Assembly (NCBI GenBank): GCA_963698165.1
Contig: CAVOPT010000016.1
Location: forward strand, 434,001-498,000
Origin: JAAYUJ01 sp963698165
GTDB lineage: Bacteria > Desulfobacterota > Syntrophobacteria > Syntrophobacterales > Syntrophobacteraceae
Length of the DNA: 64,000 nucleotides
Direction of reading: 5' to 3'
Shown: one piece after another, positions 8,280-19,590 of the stretch
How positions within the stretch are numbered: position 1 is the stretch's first letter
How the letters are laid out: every line of letters begins with the position of its first letter
Notes under the pieces: model-generated
Told to the model about the DNA's origin: nothing
The model's input: the letters and a program-made list of their open reading frames with translations, nothing else
Databases searched by the model: none
Program-made: the position numbers and the translations under genes

Positions 8280-9542
8280 TCATCTGGGGTGAAGGAACTC
8301 CGGAATCGACTCGCCGCGGGTCAGATCCTCCCATGTTTCCCGGTTGCGGATCACGTGATGTTCGCCCCCCTTGACGAGGATTTCAGGGCACCGCGGTCGC
8401 GAATTGTAGTTGGAGGACATGGTGAACCCGTAGGCCCCCGCGCTCATGACGGCAAGATAATCCCCCGGCTGCACCATGGGTAGCCCCCGGTCCTTGGCCA
8501 GGAAATCCCCCGATTCGCAGATGGGTCCGACGACATCCACGATTTCCGTCTCCCGCTCTTGCCTCCGCAAAGGCTGGATTTGATGGTACGACCCGTAGAG
8601 GCTGGGGCGGACAAGGTCGTTCATAGCCGCATCGAAAATGACAAAGTTCTTGTTGGGAGTCCTCTTGGTGTAGAGCACCTTTCCCACGAGAATTCCCGCA
8701 TTGCCGACAATCACGCGGCCCGGTTCGAAAATGAGCGTGCAATCAAGCCCCGAGAGCTCCTCCATGATGGCTGATGCGTATTCCTGGGGGTGAGGCGGAG
8801 TTTCCTGGTCGTACACGATGCCGAGTCCCCCGCCCAGGTCGAGGAAGCGAATGGCGATGCCGATGTCCCTGAGCCTGTCGATGAGGACCCGCAGCCTTTT
8901 CAATGCGTCGACGAAAGGGGAGATTTCGGTGAGCTGACTGCCGATGTGGCAGTCCAGGCCGAGAATCTCCACGTGATCGAGGCCTCTTGCCCAGGTGTAG
9001 GCCTTGACGGCGCTCTCGATATCAATTCCGAACTTGTTTTTCTTCATTCCCGTGGAGATATAGGGGTGGGTTTTGGGATCCACGTCGGGATTGACGCGCA
9101 TGGCCACCCGCGCCCGCGTGCCGAGGGCTCCCGCCCTGGCGTTGATGGCCTCCAGTTCCTGGGTCGACTCGATGTTGAACATGAGAATGCCCTCTCCAAG
9201 GGCATAGTCGATTTCCTGCTGCGTCTTTCCCACCCCCGAATAGACGATACGTTCCGGGGGTAACCCTGCCTTGCGTGCCCTGAAAAGCTCTCCCCCTGAG
9301 ACGATGTCCACCCCTCCGCCCAGGGATCCGAATAGATTGAGGATGGCAATGTTCGAGTTGGACTTGACGGAGAAGCACGTCAGGTGGGAGACAGCGGCGA
9401 AAGCCTGGTCGAAGACCATGAAATGATGCTCCAGCGTCGCATGGCTGTATACATAGCAAGGGGTGCCGACTTCCTCGACAAGCCTTGTGAGGGAGAGGTC
9501 TTCGCAGTAGAGCTGGTCATTCCTGTAATGAAAATGGTGCAT
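8280..9542 (-). CDS. lysA: Diaminopimelate decarboxylase
   Basis: 420 residues, a fold-type III (alanine-racemase-like) PLP enzyme that makes L-lysine from meso-DAP. The PLP lysine is in CFSVKSNSN. Other family marks are HIGSQL, the glycine-rich phosphate-binding DLGGGLG, the EPGR motif, the active-site cysteine in CESGDFL, and AGAYGF near the C-terminus. A GGAG lies ten bases before the ATG. It follows the lipoprotein gene by about 20 bases and precedes dapF. Confidence 0.96.
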   Translation of the reverse strand: MHHFHYRNDQLYCEDLSLTRLVEEVGTPCYVYSHATLEHHFMVFDQAFAAVSHLTCFSVKSNSNIAILNLFGSLGGGVDIVSGGELFRARKAGLPPERIVYSGVGKTQQEIDYALGEGILMFNIESTQELEAINARAGALGTRARVAMRVNPDVDPKTHPYISTGMKKNKFGIDIESAVKAYTWARGLDHVEILGLDCHIGSQLTEISPFVDALKRLRVLIDRLRDIGIAIRFLDLGGGLGIVYDQETPPHPQEYASAIMEELSGLDCTLIFEPGRVIVGNAGILVGKVLYTKRTPNKNFVIFDAAMNDLVRPSLYGSYHQIQPLRRQERETEIVDVVGPICESGDFLAKDRGLPMVQPGDYLAVMSAGAYGFTMSSNYNSRPRCPEILVKGGEHHVIRNRETWEDLTRGESIPEFLHPR

Positions 9543-9561
9543 GGCTGAATGTCTCCAGGCT

Positions 9562-10617
9562 TCATTCGAACATCAGGCTTCTCGTCTCGGACCATTTGGA
9601 AAGCAGACCTTCCTGTTGGTCCGGTTGAGTCCCCACTGCCGACACGGCATACTCATAGGCGAAGTTGCGCTTCACCGCGCGATCCAGGTATGGAGCCTTC
9701 TGGATGGGACTTCCCGTCAACCGGATGATTTCCTTGCCCTCCTTGCGATACACGTGGTATCCCCCCGCCTTGCCCTCACTTTCGATCCAGTGGACTTCCA
9801 GGGCCCCCTTGGAAGGAATCACCCACACCCTGCTGGGAGGGGGAGGGGGGAGAGCCTGGGGGGCCTGCGCCTGCTGAGATGTCGCCGTTTCACCCAGAAC
9901 CGAGGTGTCCTCGAAAATGACATACGGGGTCACACGGTAGCTGTATGACTGGTTGGACGCCACGGCCGCGTCCAGGAAATTGTTCCCCCTGAGGTGTACG
10001 CTGGAGACTTTCTCCCACGCCCCCTCCTGTGTTCTCCTCTCGACGAGGAAAAAAAGATCTCCCTGGAGGGCCGCTCCCTGGTCGTCCCTGGTGGGAGCCT
10101 TCCACTGAAGAAGGATCCCTTTCGTCTGGGTGACGGCCATGAGATTCTTCAGGGGGCCCGGAGGAGGAACCACTTTCGCCAGGGCGGCATTGGAAGCGGA
10201 AATGGTCCGCTTTTTCTGATCGTGTATGGCTATTTTGTAGCGGTACACCCGCTGGGAGGACACGCTCCTGTCCGTCCACACCAGGCGATTTCCCTCGACC
10301 TTCGCCGGTTCAGGGAGGGAAGGATTGATGACCGCCACCTCCTCCTCCGTCGGAGTCGGGCAGTCAAGGCAATTGCGATTTTCCCACTTGGGCTCCGTCT
10401 TCAAAATGACGAAAACATAGGCCGGTTCCTTACCCTTGGACGCATCCTTCAACCCTTCGGGGACGGACCAGCTGAGCTCAACCGCCTTCGACCGGACCTG
10501 GGCCTGAAGATCCTTAATCTGGGGAGGAGGGGCCCCGGTCATCATTCTTGGAAAGGCCTTATTCCCGCACCCGCCAAGGAGCAAAAGAGCAAGGCAGAGT
10601 GCTGGGAAGTGCTTCAT
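9562..10617 (-). CDS. Fibronectin type III-like lipoprotein
   Basis: 351 residues from the ATG at 10617. A lipoprotein signal peptide is clear: basic start, hydrophobic ALCLALLLL, lipobox GGC. The rest looks like two or three fibronectin-III-like beta-sandwich repeats (for example VELSWSVPEG, ILLQWKAPT and LEVHWIESEG marking similar strands), with proline-rich linkers including a run of prolines near residue 265. No enzyme motif is visible. Lipoproteins of this kind between argH and lysA are expected at the cell envelope. Its role is unknown; its place inside the operon suggests only that it is cotranscribed. Confidence 0.8.
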   Translation of the reverse strand: MKHFPALCLALLLLGGCGNKAFPRMMTGAPPPQIKDLQAQVRSKAVELSWSVPEGLKDASKGKEPAYVFVILKTEPKWENRNCLDCPTPTEEEVAVINPSLPEPAKVEGNRLVWTDRSVSSQRVYRYKIAIHDQKKRTISASNAALAKVVPPPGPLKNLMAVTQTKGILLQWKAPTRDDQGAALQGDLFFLVERRTQEGAWEKVSSVHLRGNNFLDAAVASNQSYSYRVTPYVIFEDTSVLGETATSQQAQAPQALPPPPPSRVWVIPSKGALEVHWIESEGKAGGYHVYRKEGKEIIRLTGSPIQKAPYLDRAVKRNFAYEYAVSAVGTQPDQQEGLLSKWSETRSLMFE

Positions 10618-10679
10618 TCCGAAACCCCTGGCTACCGCAGGCATGTGCGCCATCATGGGCAACAATCCGTGTTGAAACG

Positions 10680-12080
10680 TTATGGTTTGAGTACCGTCCG
10701 AGCAGATTCGACGTCAGAACGGGCACGGCGGATCGCCTCTCTCACCCGGGATGCAGCCGTGCCTCCACTGGAAACCCGCTTGTTGATCGCACTGTTCAAA
10801 TCGAGAAAAGGGAACACATCCTGATCGAAGGCCTTGTGGAAGTTTCTCAGCTCGTCCAGAGAGCAGTTTGTGATGTCCTTGCCGTGTTGGACGCAGTGCT
10901 GAACGATCTGGCCGACGACGTGATGGGCCTTGCGGAACGGGACACCCTTTCGGACCAGAAAGTCAGCCAGGTCCGTGGCCAGGGTGAACCCTTCACCGGC
11001 CATCTGTTCCATCCTTTCCCTCTTGAAGGTGACTTCGGGGATCAGCTTCGAAAGCAGCCGCAGCGTGCTGGTGACGGTGTCCGCCGAGTCGAACACGGGT
11101 TCCTTGTCTTCCTGAAGGTCCCGGTTGTAGGCGAGAGGGAGCGACTTGGTGAGGGCGAGGAGGCTCATGAGGTTTCCGTAAACCCTCGCGGTCTTGCCCC
11201 GCATGAGCTCCGGCACGTCGGGGTTCTTCTTCTGAGGCATGATGCTCGACCCGGTGCAGAACGCGTCACTGATCTCGATGAAAGCGAACTCCGTCGTGGA
11301 CCACAGGATGAGTTCCTCCGCCATGCGGCTCACGTGCATCATGACAATGGCAGCCGCGGCATTGAACTCGATGAGGTAATCCCTGTCACTGACCGCATCG
11401 ATGCTGTTGGCTGTGACCTTGGGGAAGTGGAGATATCGGGCGGTCCATTCCATGTCAATGGGGAACGTGGTGCCCGCGAGAGCCGCACTTCCCAGGGGAA
11501 GCACGTTGGTGCGACCGAGACACCCCTCGAAGCGCTCGCCGTCCCGGCGAAACATCTCATAATAGGCCATCAGGTGATGGGAGAGCAAGATGGGCTGGGC
11601 ATGCTGCAGATGAGTGTAGCCGGGCATGATGACGTCCATGTTCCGCTCGGCCGATTCCACGAGAGCTTTGCGCACGTCCACCAGAAGGCCACGGCACTGG
11701 CCGATGACCTCCCTCAGGTAGAGCCGCATGTCGAGGCAAACCTGATCGTTCCTGCTCCTTGCCGTGTGCAGCTTGCCGCCCAACTCCCCCAGTTTCTGGA
11801 TCAACCTCTGTTCGATGGCCATGTGTATGTCTTCGTTGGAAGACCCCAGGTCGAAATCTCCCCGCTCAATCTCCCGGAGGATCTCCCCGAGTCCCTCGAC
11901 GATCCTCGAGGCCTCCTCGTGGGTGATGATTCCGCACTCGGCAAGCATGCGACAGTGGGCCACACTCCCCTCGATGTCATACCGGTAGAGACGGCTGTCA
12001 AAGTGGATCGAGGCGGTGTAATCCTCCACGTGTTTGTTTATCGGCTGGTCGAATCGCCCCTGCCAAAGCTTGTCACTCAT
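10680..12080 (-). CDS. argH: Argininosuccinate lyase
   Basis: 466 residues, full length for the fumarase/aspartase superfamily. It splits argininosuccinate to arginine and fumarate, the last arginine step. The N-terminus LWQGRF is typical, TARSRNDQV and HLQHAQP are substrate-binding regions, and the signature loop with the catalytic serine is GSSIMPQKKNPD. A GAGG lies nine bases before the ATG. It follows argG by about 70 bases. Confidence 0.97.
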   Translation of the reverse strand: MSDKLWQGRFDQPINKHVEDYTASIHFDSRLYRYDIEGSVAHCRMLAECGIITHEEASRIVEGLGEILREIERGDFDLGSSNEDIHMAIEQRLIQKLGELGGKLHTARSRNDQVCLDMRLYLREVIGQCRGLLVDVRKALVESAERNMDVIMPGYTHLQHAQPILLSHHLMAYYEMFRRDGERFEGCLGRTNVLPLGSAALAGTTFPIDMEWTARYLHFPKVTANSIDAVSDRDYLIEFNAAAAIVMMHVSRMAEELILWSTTEFAFIEISDAFCTGSSIMPQKKNPDVPELMRGKTARVYGNLMSLLALTKSLPLAYNRDLQEDKEPVFDSADTVTSTLRLLSKLIPEVTFKRERMEQMAGEGFTLATDLADFLVRKGVPFRKAHHVVGQIVQHCVQHGKDITNCSLDELRNFHKAFDQDVFPFLDLNSAINKRVSSGGTAASRVREAIRRARSDVESARTVLKP

Positions 12081-12148
12081 TCAAAAAGGCCTCTTCTCTT
12101 GTGTTTCTGGGTTTCCCGGGGAGATGGAGGAAGACAGGCAATTCCCGC

Positions 12149-13357
12149 TCACATCCCCTTCTGTTTCATAACGAGGGACTCGATGCGCAGCCGCAGGCCA
12201 TGCAGCCGGATGAAGCCTGTGGCATCATTCTGTTCGTAGACCTCGTCCTCTTCGAAGGTTGCAAAGCTGGGCTGGTAGAGAGAATAATCCGACTTTCGCC
12301 CGATGGTGAGGCAGTTCCCTTTGTAGAGCTTCAAACGGGCCGTACCGGAAACGCTTTCCTGGGTCATGTCCATGAGTCCCTGGAGGAGCCGCATTTCAGG
12401 AGAGTACCAGAACCCGTTGTATATCAGCCTGGAATATTGGGGAATGAGGGAATCGCGGATATGCATGACTTCGCGGTCCATGGTGATCGATTCGACCGCC
12501 TTGTGTGCTTCCCGCATGATGGTTCCGCCGGGAGTCTCGTAAACGCCCCGGGACTTCATCCCCACAAAACGGCTTTCCACCATGTCGAGGCGGCCGATCC
12601 CGTGTTTGCCTCCCAGAACGTTCAGACGGCCAAGCAGGTTCGCGGGGCTCAGTCGATCCCCGTTGACCGCCACAGGGTTCCCCCTTTCGAAGTCGACTTC
12701 AACAATCTCCGGGGTGTCCGGAGCGGATTCCGGGTTCACGCTCAATGTGAACATCGAGGAATCAGGCTCCAGCCAGGGGTCCTCCAAAATTCCTCCCTCG
12801 TAGCTGATGTGCAGCAGGTTTCGGTCGGAGCTGTAGGGCTTTTCCTGGGTGACCGGCACGGGGATTCCATGCTTCTCGGCGAATTCCACCAGGGCCGTAC
12901 GGGACCTCAGATTCCATTCGCGCCACGGTACAATGATCTTGAGCTTTGGGTTCAGGGCCGTGTACGTGAGTTCAAACCGGACCTGGTCGTTTCCCTTGCC
13001 CGTGGCCCCGTGACTCACCGCGTCGGCTCCCTCCTCCTCCGCGATTCGGACCTGATGCTTGGCGATGAGGGGGCGGGCGATGGATGTGCCCAGCAGGTAC
13101 TGTCCCTCGTAGATGGCATTGGCGCGGAAAGCCGGGAAAACGAAGTCCCGGACGAACTCCTCCCGCAGGTCTTCGATGCGGGCCTTGACGGCGCCTGTTG
13201 CAAGAGCCTTTTCCTCAAGACCGCTCAGTTCTTCAGCCTGTCCGAGGTCGGCGGCGAACGCCACCACTTCGCAGTCATGGGTTTCGATGAGCCACTTGAG
13301 AATGATGGATGTGTCCAGGCCACCGGAGTATGCGAGCACAACTTTCTTGACGTTCAT
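12149..13357 (-). CDS. argG: Argininosuccinate synthase
   Basis: 402 residues from the ATG at 13357, where the conserved N-terminus KKVVLAYSGGLDTS begins; the frame extends upstream without homology. The ATP pyrophosphatase P-loop is SGGLDTS. The citrulline/aspartate sites fall in GATGKGNDQVRFE and the downstream half. It joins citrulline and aspartate using ATP. It lies between argF (about 100 bases upstream) and argH. Confidence 0.97.
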   Translation of the reverse strand: MNVKKVVLAYSGGLDTSIILKWLIETHDCEVVAFAADLGQAEELSGLEEKALATGAVKARIEDLREEFVRDFVFPAFRANAIYEGQYLLGTSIARPLIAKHQVRIAEEEGADAVSHGATGKGNDQVRFELTYTALNPKLKIIVPWREWNLRSRTALVEFAEKHGIPVPVTQEKPYSSDRNLLHISYEGGILEDPWLEPDSSMFTLSVNPESAPDTPEIVEVDFERGNPVAVNGDRLSPANLLGRLNVLGGKHGIGRLDMVESRFVGMKSRGVYETPGGTIMREAHKAVESITMDREVMHIRDSLIPQYSRLIYNGFWYSPEMRLLQGLMDMTQESVSGTARLKLYKGNCLTIGRKSDYSLYQPSFATFEEDEVYEQNDATGFIRLHGLRLRIESLVMKQKGM

Positions 13358-13455
13358 AAATCCTCTCGAAAAAGCAAGTGTAGGTGGACCACAATCTGTG
13401 GCGTGAATCCGCAACGGGGGTGCATCCCGTGATGAGTCTGCATCGTGGGGCGGTT

Positions 13456-14376
13456 CTATTCCTTGCCCGTGATGAGCCATTCCAGCAAGGCCATCTGAAG
13501 ATGGAGGCGGTTTTCGGCCTGATCGAAAACGACGGATTGGGGTCCCTCCATCACTTCGTCCGTGATCTCCTCTCCCCGGTGGGCGGGCAGGCAGTGCAGC
13601 ACCACGGCATGAGGAGGGGCCGCGGCCAGGAGGGACCCGTTGATCTGGTAATCCCGGAACGTTTGGCGCCGGGATTCGGCTTCGGTCTCCTGCCCCATGC
13701 TCGCCCAGACGTCGGTGTAGAGAACGTCCGCCGAAGATACGGCTTCCCTGGCATCCTTCGTGAGGTGGATCGTCCCTCGGCCCTCCCGCCGAGCCCAGTC
13801 CACCACTTCAGTTGATGGTTCGTAACCTTCCGGGCACGCCAGGGACAGGGTGAAATCGAGGCGCGCCGCGGCGTTGATCCAGGAGTGGGCGACGTTGTTT
13901 CCATCCCCTACCCAGGCAACGTGAAGGTTCTCGAGACTTCCCCGTTTCTCCTCGATGGTCATGAGATCGCTCAGCACCTGGCACGGATGAAAACTGTCCG
14001 TCAGTCCGTTGATGACGGGAATGGACGCGTACCGGGCCAGTTCCTCCACGTCCGCCTGAGCGAACGTGCGGACCGCAATGGCATCCACATACCGTGAGAG
14101 GACCCTCGCTGTATCCGAGAGGGGCTCGCTTCGGGAGAGCTGGGTGTCCTTTTCCGTGAGGAAGATGCAGTCTCCTCCCAGACGGTACATGGCCGCCTCG
14201 AAAGACACCCGGGTTCGCGTGGATGGTTTCGAAAAAATCAGGCCCAGAACCCTTCTGGCGAGGGTCGGCTCCAGGGCGCCCCGCTGCCAGTCCCCCTTCA
14301 TCCGTCGTGCCCTGGCGATCAGTCGACGGATTTCATCGGGAGAAAGATCCCTGATGGTCAGTAGATCACGCTTCAT
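13456..14376 (-). CDS. argF: Ornithine carbamoyltransferase
   Basis: 306 residues. Carbamoyl-phosphate binding motif SKPSTRTRVSFE, HPCQ for the ornithine side, and the catalytic cysteine in HCLPAHRGEE. It forms citrulline from ornithine. Its ATG overlaps the argD stop codon by the four-base ATGA junction, so the two are translationally coupled. Anabolic use is inferred from the surrounding arg genes. Confidence 0.97.
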   Translation of the reverse strand: MKRDLLTIRDLSPDEIRRLIARARRMKGDWQRGALEPTLARRVLGLIFSKPSTRTRVSFEAAMYRLGGDCIFLTEKDTQLSRSEPLSDTARVLSRYVDAIAVRTFAQADVEELARYASIPVINGLTDSFHPCQVLSDLMTIEEKRGSLENLHVAWVGDGNNVAHSWINAAARLDFTLSLACPEGYEPSTEVVDWARREGRGTIHLTKDAREAVSSADVLYTDVWASMGQETEAESRRQTFRDYQINGSLLAAAPPHAVVLHCLPAHRGEEITDEVMEGPQSVVFDQAENRLHLQMALLEWLITGKE

Positions 14377-15563
14377 TGGGTGTCCTCGTTAAAAATGCCG
14401 TCCAGCGCCTGGATGAGCCGATCGATATCCTCTTCAGCGACGATGAGAGGCGGGACGAACCGAAGCACTGTGTCATGGGTGCAATTGATGATGAAACCCT
14501 CTTCCAGACAACGCTCCACAATCCTCTGACCGGGGCCGTGCAGCTCCATCCCGATCATGAGCCCCCGGCCCCTCACGTCCTTTATGACCGCATGGCGGGA
14601 CTTGAGCCCCCCAAGCCGCTCCATGAAGTATGCTCCCTTCCTTCGAACGCCATCCAGAAATGCGGGGTCCGATATGAGTTGAAGCACCCGGAGAGCGGCG
14701 GAGGTCACCAGCGGGGTTCCTCCAAATGTCGAGGCATGGGTCCCGGGAACAAACGAAGCCGCCGCCTCATCGGTTGCCAGCATGGCGCCGATAGGAAGGC
14801 CGTTTCCAAGTGCCTTGGCCAGGGTCATGACATCAGGGCTGACGCCTTCGTGCTCGTGAGCGAAGAGGGCACCCGTGCGGCCCATGCCCACCTGCACCTC
14901 ATCGAAGATCAGGAGCAAATCGCGCTTGTGGCAGAGGGCCTTAAGATCCGCAAGGTAGTCGGGATCAGGAAAATTGACCCCCCCTTCCCCCTGGATGGGT
15001 TCCACCATGACCGCGCAGGTTCGATCCGTGATCGCCTGCTCGACCGAGGGGATGGAGTTGAATTCCGCAAAGGCGAAACCTTCCACCAGGGGCTCGAATC
15101 CCTTGTGGACCTTCTCCTGGCCCGTTGCCGACAATGTGGCCAGGGTCCGGCCGTGGAAGGAATCCTTCATGGTGACGATGTGAAAACGGCCGTCTCCGTA
15201 TCGGTCCCTGCTGACCTTCCGGGCGAGCTTGATGGCTGCTTCATTGGCTTCTGCGCCGCTGTTGGCGAAAAACACCTTATCTGCAAACGAAAGACGTGTC
15301 AATTCCGCTGCCAGCTCAACCTGCGGCCGCGTGTGGAAAAGGTTTGACACATGAACCAGGGTTTCGGCCTGCCGGCAGAGCGTCCGGCTCACTTCGGGGT
15401 GGCAGTGGCCCAGGTTGCACACGGCGATCCCGGCCAGGAAGTCCAAATATTCCTTCCCGGTGTCATCCCAAAGTCTGCACCCCTGGCCTCTCGTGAAGGT
15501 CACGGGCATGCGGGCGTATGTGCCGCAGATCACGTCGCGGCAAACCGACTGCGTATCGTTCAT
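14373..15563 (-). CDS. argD: Acetylornithine aminotransferase
   Basis: 396 residues, class III PLP aminotransferase. Key segments are FANSGAEANEAAIK, the helix with FHGRTLAT, IFDEVQVGMGRTG, and the PLP lysine in TLAKALGNGLPIGA. It converts N-acetylglutamate semialdehyde to N-acetylornithine and in other bacteria also serves as succinyl-DAP aminotransferase; with DapL present that second role is unnecessary here. AGGAG lies eight bases before the start. It overlaps argF by four bases. Confidence 0.95.
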   Translation of the reverse strand: MNDTQSVCRDVICGTYARMPVTFTRGQGCRLWDDTGKEYLDFLAGIAVCNLGHCHPEVSRTLCRQAETLVHVSNLFHTRPQVELAAELTRLSFADKVFFANSGAEANEAAIKLARKVSRDRYGDGRFHIVTMKDSFHGRTLATLSATGQEKVHKGFEPLVEGFAFAEFNSIPSVEQAITDRTCAVMVEPIQGEGGVNFPDPDYLADLKALCHKRDLLLIFDEVQVGMGRTGALFAHEHEGVSPDVMTLAKALGNGLPIGAMLATDEAAASFVPGTHASTFGGTPLVTSAALRVLQLISDPAFLDGVRRKGAYFMERLGGLKSRHAVIKDVRGRGLMIGMELHGPGQRIVERCLEEGFIINCTHDTVLRFVPPLIVAEEDIDRLIQALDGIFNEDTQ

Positions 15564-15655
15564 GACTACGGCTCCTGTCCTCTTCGGACTTGTCCAAGCT
15601 TCACTCTTGCGGTTTTTGTTCGCATAACATCAGCCACTTACGGAGGAAGCGGCCT

Positions 15656-16537
15656 TCAGGACCGCTTTCGACAGATCTCCGTTCCGATGCCCTCGTCGGT
15701 GAAAATCTCGAGGAGAATCGCGTGGGGGATGCGGCCGTCGATGATGTGGACTTTTTCCGCTCCGGCCTGAAGGGCTTCCATGGCGCACTGGACCTTGGGG
15801 ATCATCCCGCCTTTCAGAGTTTCGTCCTGCATGGCTTCCGCCGCCTCGGCGAAGGTCATGCTGGAGATGAGATCCCCGTCGGCCCTCAATACCCCGGCCA
15901 CGTCCGTCATGAGGAGGAGCTTCTTGGCCTGGAGAGCCCCGGCGATGGCACCCGCCACGAGGTCCGCGTTGATGTTGTAGCTCTCTCCGTTCTCCCCCAC
16001 GCCGACGGGTGCTATGACCGGAATGAAGTTACTCCTGTCGAGGCTCCTGAGGATCTCCACATTGATACGGTGCACTTCTCCCACCAAGCCGATGTCGATG
16101 ATTTCGGGCGGCTGGTCATCCCCCTGGTAGCGGAAGAGATGGAGCTTTCTTGCCTGGATGAGCTCCCCGTCCTTGCCGCTCAGCCCGATGGCCTTGCCCC
16201 CGTGACGGTTGATCAGAGAGACGATCTCCTTGTTGATCTTCCCGGCAAGCACCATCTCCACCACATCCATGGTGTCTGCATCGGTGATCCGCATGCCTGC
16301 ACAAAAGTCGCTCTTCTTGCCGATGCGATCGAGCATTTGGCCGATTTGGGGACCTCCGCCATGGACCACCACGGGATTGATCCCGATGTATTTCATGAGA
16401 ACCACGTCCTGGGCGAAGCTCTGCTTGAGTTCGTCGGCAACCATGGCGTGGCCCCCGTATTTGATCACGACGGTCTTCTGATAGAAGCGGCGGATGTACG
16501 GGAGGGCCTCGATGAGTATTCTGGCTTTTTCCATCAT
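15656..16537 (-). CDS. argB: Acetylglutamate kinase
   Basis: 293 residues of the amino-acid kinase fold. ATP and substrate glycine-rich loops KYGGHAM and HGGGPQI are near the N-terminus, and KVQCAMEAL with GTEI lie at the C-terminus. It phosphorylates N-acetylglutamate. The N-terminal helix before KYGG (ARILIEALPYIRRFYQ) is the kind found in hexameric, arginine-inhibited enzymes, so feedback control at this step is plausible. GAGG lies six bases before the ATG. It follows hslU by about 100 bases. argC and argJ/argA are not in the window. Confidence 0.96.
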   Translation of the reverse strand: MMEKARILIEALPYIRRFYQKTVVIKYGGHAMVADELKQSFAQDVVLMKYIGINPVVVHGGGPQIGQMLDRIGKKSDFCAGMRITDADTMDVVEMVLAGKINKEIVSLINRHGGKAIGLSGKDGELIQARKLHLFRYQGDDQPPEIIDIGLVGEVHRINVEILRSLDRSNFIPVIAPVGVGENGESYNINADLVAGAIAGALQAKKLLLMTDVAGVLRADGDLISSMTFAEAAEAMQDETLKGGMIPKVQCAMEALQAGAEKVHIIDGRIPHAILLEIFTDEGIGTEICRKRS

Positions 16538-16638
16538 GTCACCCCTCGGGGAACGAGACGATCGGGGAAAGACACTTCACGAAGGTCGAAGCGGGTCATC
16601 CCCGGGTTGCGGTGAGGCAGGTTCAGTTAGGCCGCCCG

Positions 16639-18015
<1,377 letters not shown>

Positions 18016-18019
18016 GGAA

Positions 18020-18559
18020 TCACAACTCCTCGATGGTGAATTCCTTGTTGGTGTAGATGCAAATGTCCGCCGCGATCTTCATGGACTCCTCGGCGATCTG
18101 GCGGGCGGTGAGTTGCGAGTGCCTCAAGAGGGCCCGGGCCGCAGCAAGGGCGTACGGGGCGCCGGAACCCACCGCGGCGAGTCCGTCGTCGGGCTCGATG
18201 ACATCCCCCGTGCCGCTCAAAATAAAGCAATCGTTTCGATCGGCGGCAATGAGGAGTGCCTCCAGGCGACGCAATGCCCTGTCCATGCGCCAGTCCTTGG
18301 CCAGTTCAACCGCGGCGCGCTTCAGGTTCCCGTTGTACTGCTCCAGTTTCCCCTCAAGTCTCTCGAAGAGCGTGAAGGCATCCGCCGTGGATCCCGCAAA
18401 ACCCGTCAGTATCTTGTCCTGGTAGATCCTGCGGACCTTTTTCGCCTGGTGCTTCACCACGGTCTCACCCAGCGTCACCTGACCGTCACTGGCCATCACC
18501 AGCTGTCCGTCCCTGCGGATGGCCAGAACTGTTGTGCTGCGTACGGCGCTTCCCATCAT
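18020..18559 (-). CDS. hslV: ATP-dependent protease peptidase subunit HslV
   Basis: About 179 residues from the ATG at 18559; a second ATG directly follows, and AGGAG lies about 11 bases upstream. The conserved proteasome-beta-like N-terminus is STTVLAIRRDG, where the first Thr of TT is expected to become the catalytic Thr1 after removal of a short propeptide. ASDGQVTLG and GFAGSTADAFTL are family signatures. It makes the two-hexamer peptidase core for HslU. It lies between xerC (83 bases upstream) and hslU. Confidence 0.95.
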   Translation of the reverse strand: MMGSAVRSTTVLAIRRDGQLVMASDGQVTLGETVVKHQAKKVRRIYQDKILTGFAGSTADAFTLFERLEGKLEQYNGNLKRAAVELAKDWRMDRALRRLEALLIAADRNDCFILSGTGDVIEPDDGLAAVGSGAPYALAAARALLRHSQLTARQIAEESMKIAADICIYTNKEFTIEEL

Positions 18560-18642
18560 GTGCTGTTCATCTCCTGAATCGCGTGTCCTTTGTGCCCATC
18601 CTGCCCTTCGTGGTTCAAATAAAACCCATGGCGGTTTCGATG

Positions 18643-19590
18643 TCACCTGGCTTTCTTGCGACTTCTCGGGTGTGCGAGATCATAAGTCTTCATGAGCTGA
18701 TCCATGTGCACGTGCGTGTAGCGCTGGGTTGTGGAGAGTGTCGCATGGCCGAGCATTTCCTGGATCGCCCGCAGATCGGCTCCGGCATTGAGCAGATGCG
18801 TCGCGAACGTGTGGCGCAGACCGTGAGGGGTCAAATGCTGCCACAACCCGCACCGCTTGAGCTCGGCCAGGAGGATGCGGTGCACGGAACGGCCCGTGAG
18901 CCGACCGCCTCGAGCGTTCCGGAAGAGAGCGCTATTTCGCTTTCGGGCCGAAGAGAGCTGAAGATCCAAGACCGTCAAGTACTCGGAAATAGACTCCATT
19001 GCTTTTCCGCCGACGGGAACGACCCGTTCCTTGCTGCCCTTGCCCAGGACCCTTATCATACCGGCCCCTAAATCGAGGTCCGTTTCATTGGCCCCCGTGA
19101 GCTCGCTCACCCGCAGGCCGGCCGAATACAGAAGCTCAAAGATTGCCCGGTTCCGATATCTCCTCCAGGATGCCCCCGGTTCCTGGCAGCTTTTCTCGAG
19201 GGATCTCAGAAATTGGAAGACCTCATCGACGCCGAGAAACGATGGAAGCCTGACTCTGGATTTCGGGTGTGTGATGGGCTCGGCGGGGTTGATGGCGAGG
19301 AAGCCTCTCTCCTCAAGGTAGCGGCACAGAGATCGCAGGGCGGAGAGTTTCCTGCCCTGACTCGTCTTCTCGATGCTCCCGTGCAGGGATGCCAGGTACC
19401 CGCGAATCACGTCGGAAGTGATGTCCCCCCACTGAGGGTCGGCGGTTTTCGCGACACGGGACGCAAATTCCTGGAACTGTCGGAAGTCGCCGGCATAAGC
19501 CCTCAGAGTCTCCTCGCTGAAACCCCGCTCATGGCGCAGGTGATTCAGGAACATCTCAACGGATTGATTCCAGCCTGGAATGCTCTGCAT
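18643..19590 (-). CDS. xerC: Tyrosine recombinase XerC
   Basis: 315 residues from the ATG at 19590 with GAAGGA upstream; the frame stays open for 37 codons more without homology. The N-terminal SAM-like core-binding domain (FLNHLRHERGFSEETLRAYAGD) precedes the catalytic domain. Catalytic residues are visible: Arg in SAGLRVSELTG, Lys in GKGSKERVVP, HxxR in HGLRHTFATHLL, His in GHATLSTTQ and the Tyr nucleophile in RYTHV. XerC with XerD resolves chromosome dimers at dif. The xerC-hslV-hslU order is a common chromosomal arrangement, which argues against a phage or island integrase. Confidence 0.9.
   Translation of the reverse strand: MQSIPGWNQSVEMFLNHLRHERGFSEETLRAYAGDFRQFQEFASRVAKTADPQWGDITSDVIRGYLASLHGSIEKTSQGRKLSALRSLCRYLEERGFLAINPAEPITHPKSRVRLPSFLGVDEVFQFLRSLEKSCQEPGASWRRYRNRAIFELLYSAGLRVSELTGANETDLDLGAGMIRVLGKGSKERVVPVGGKAMESISEYLTVLDLQLSSARKRNSALFRNARGGRLTGRSVHRILLAELKRCGLWQHLTPHGLRHTFATHLLNAGADLRAIQEMLGHATLSTTQRYTHVHMDQLMKTYDLAHPRSRKKAR

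Noticed and set aside
18643..19590. Tyrosine recombinase as an island or phage integrase
   Set aside because: It is directly upstream of hslVU in a common chromosomal order, has XerC length and motifs, and is not beside a tRNA or mobile genes.
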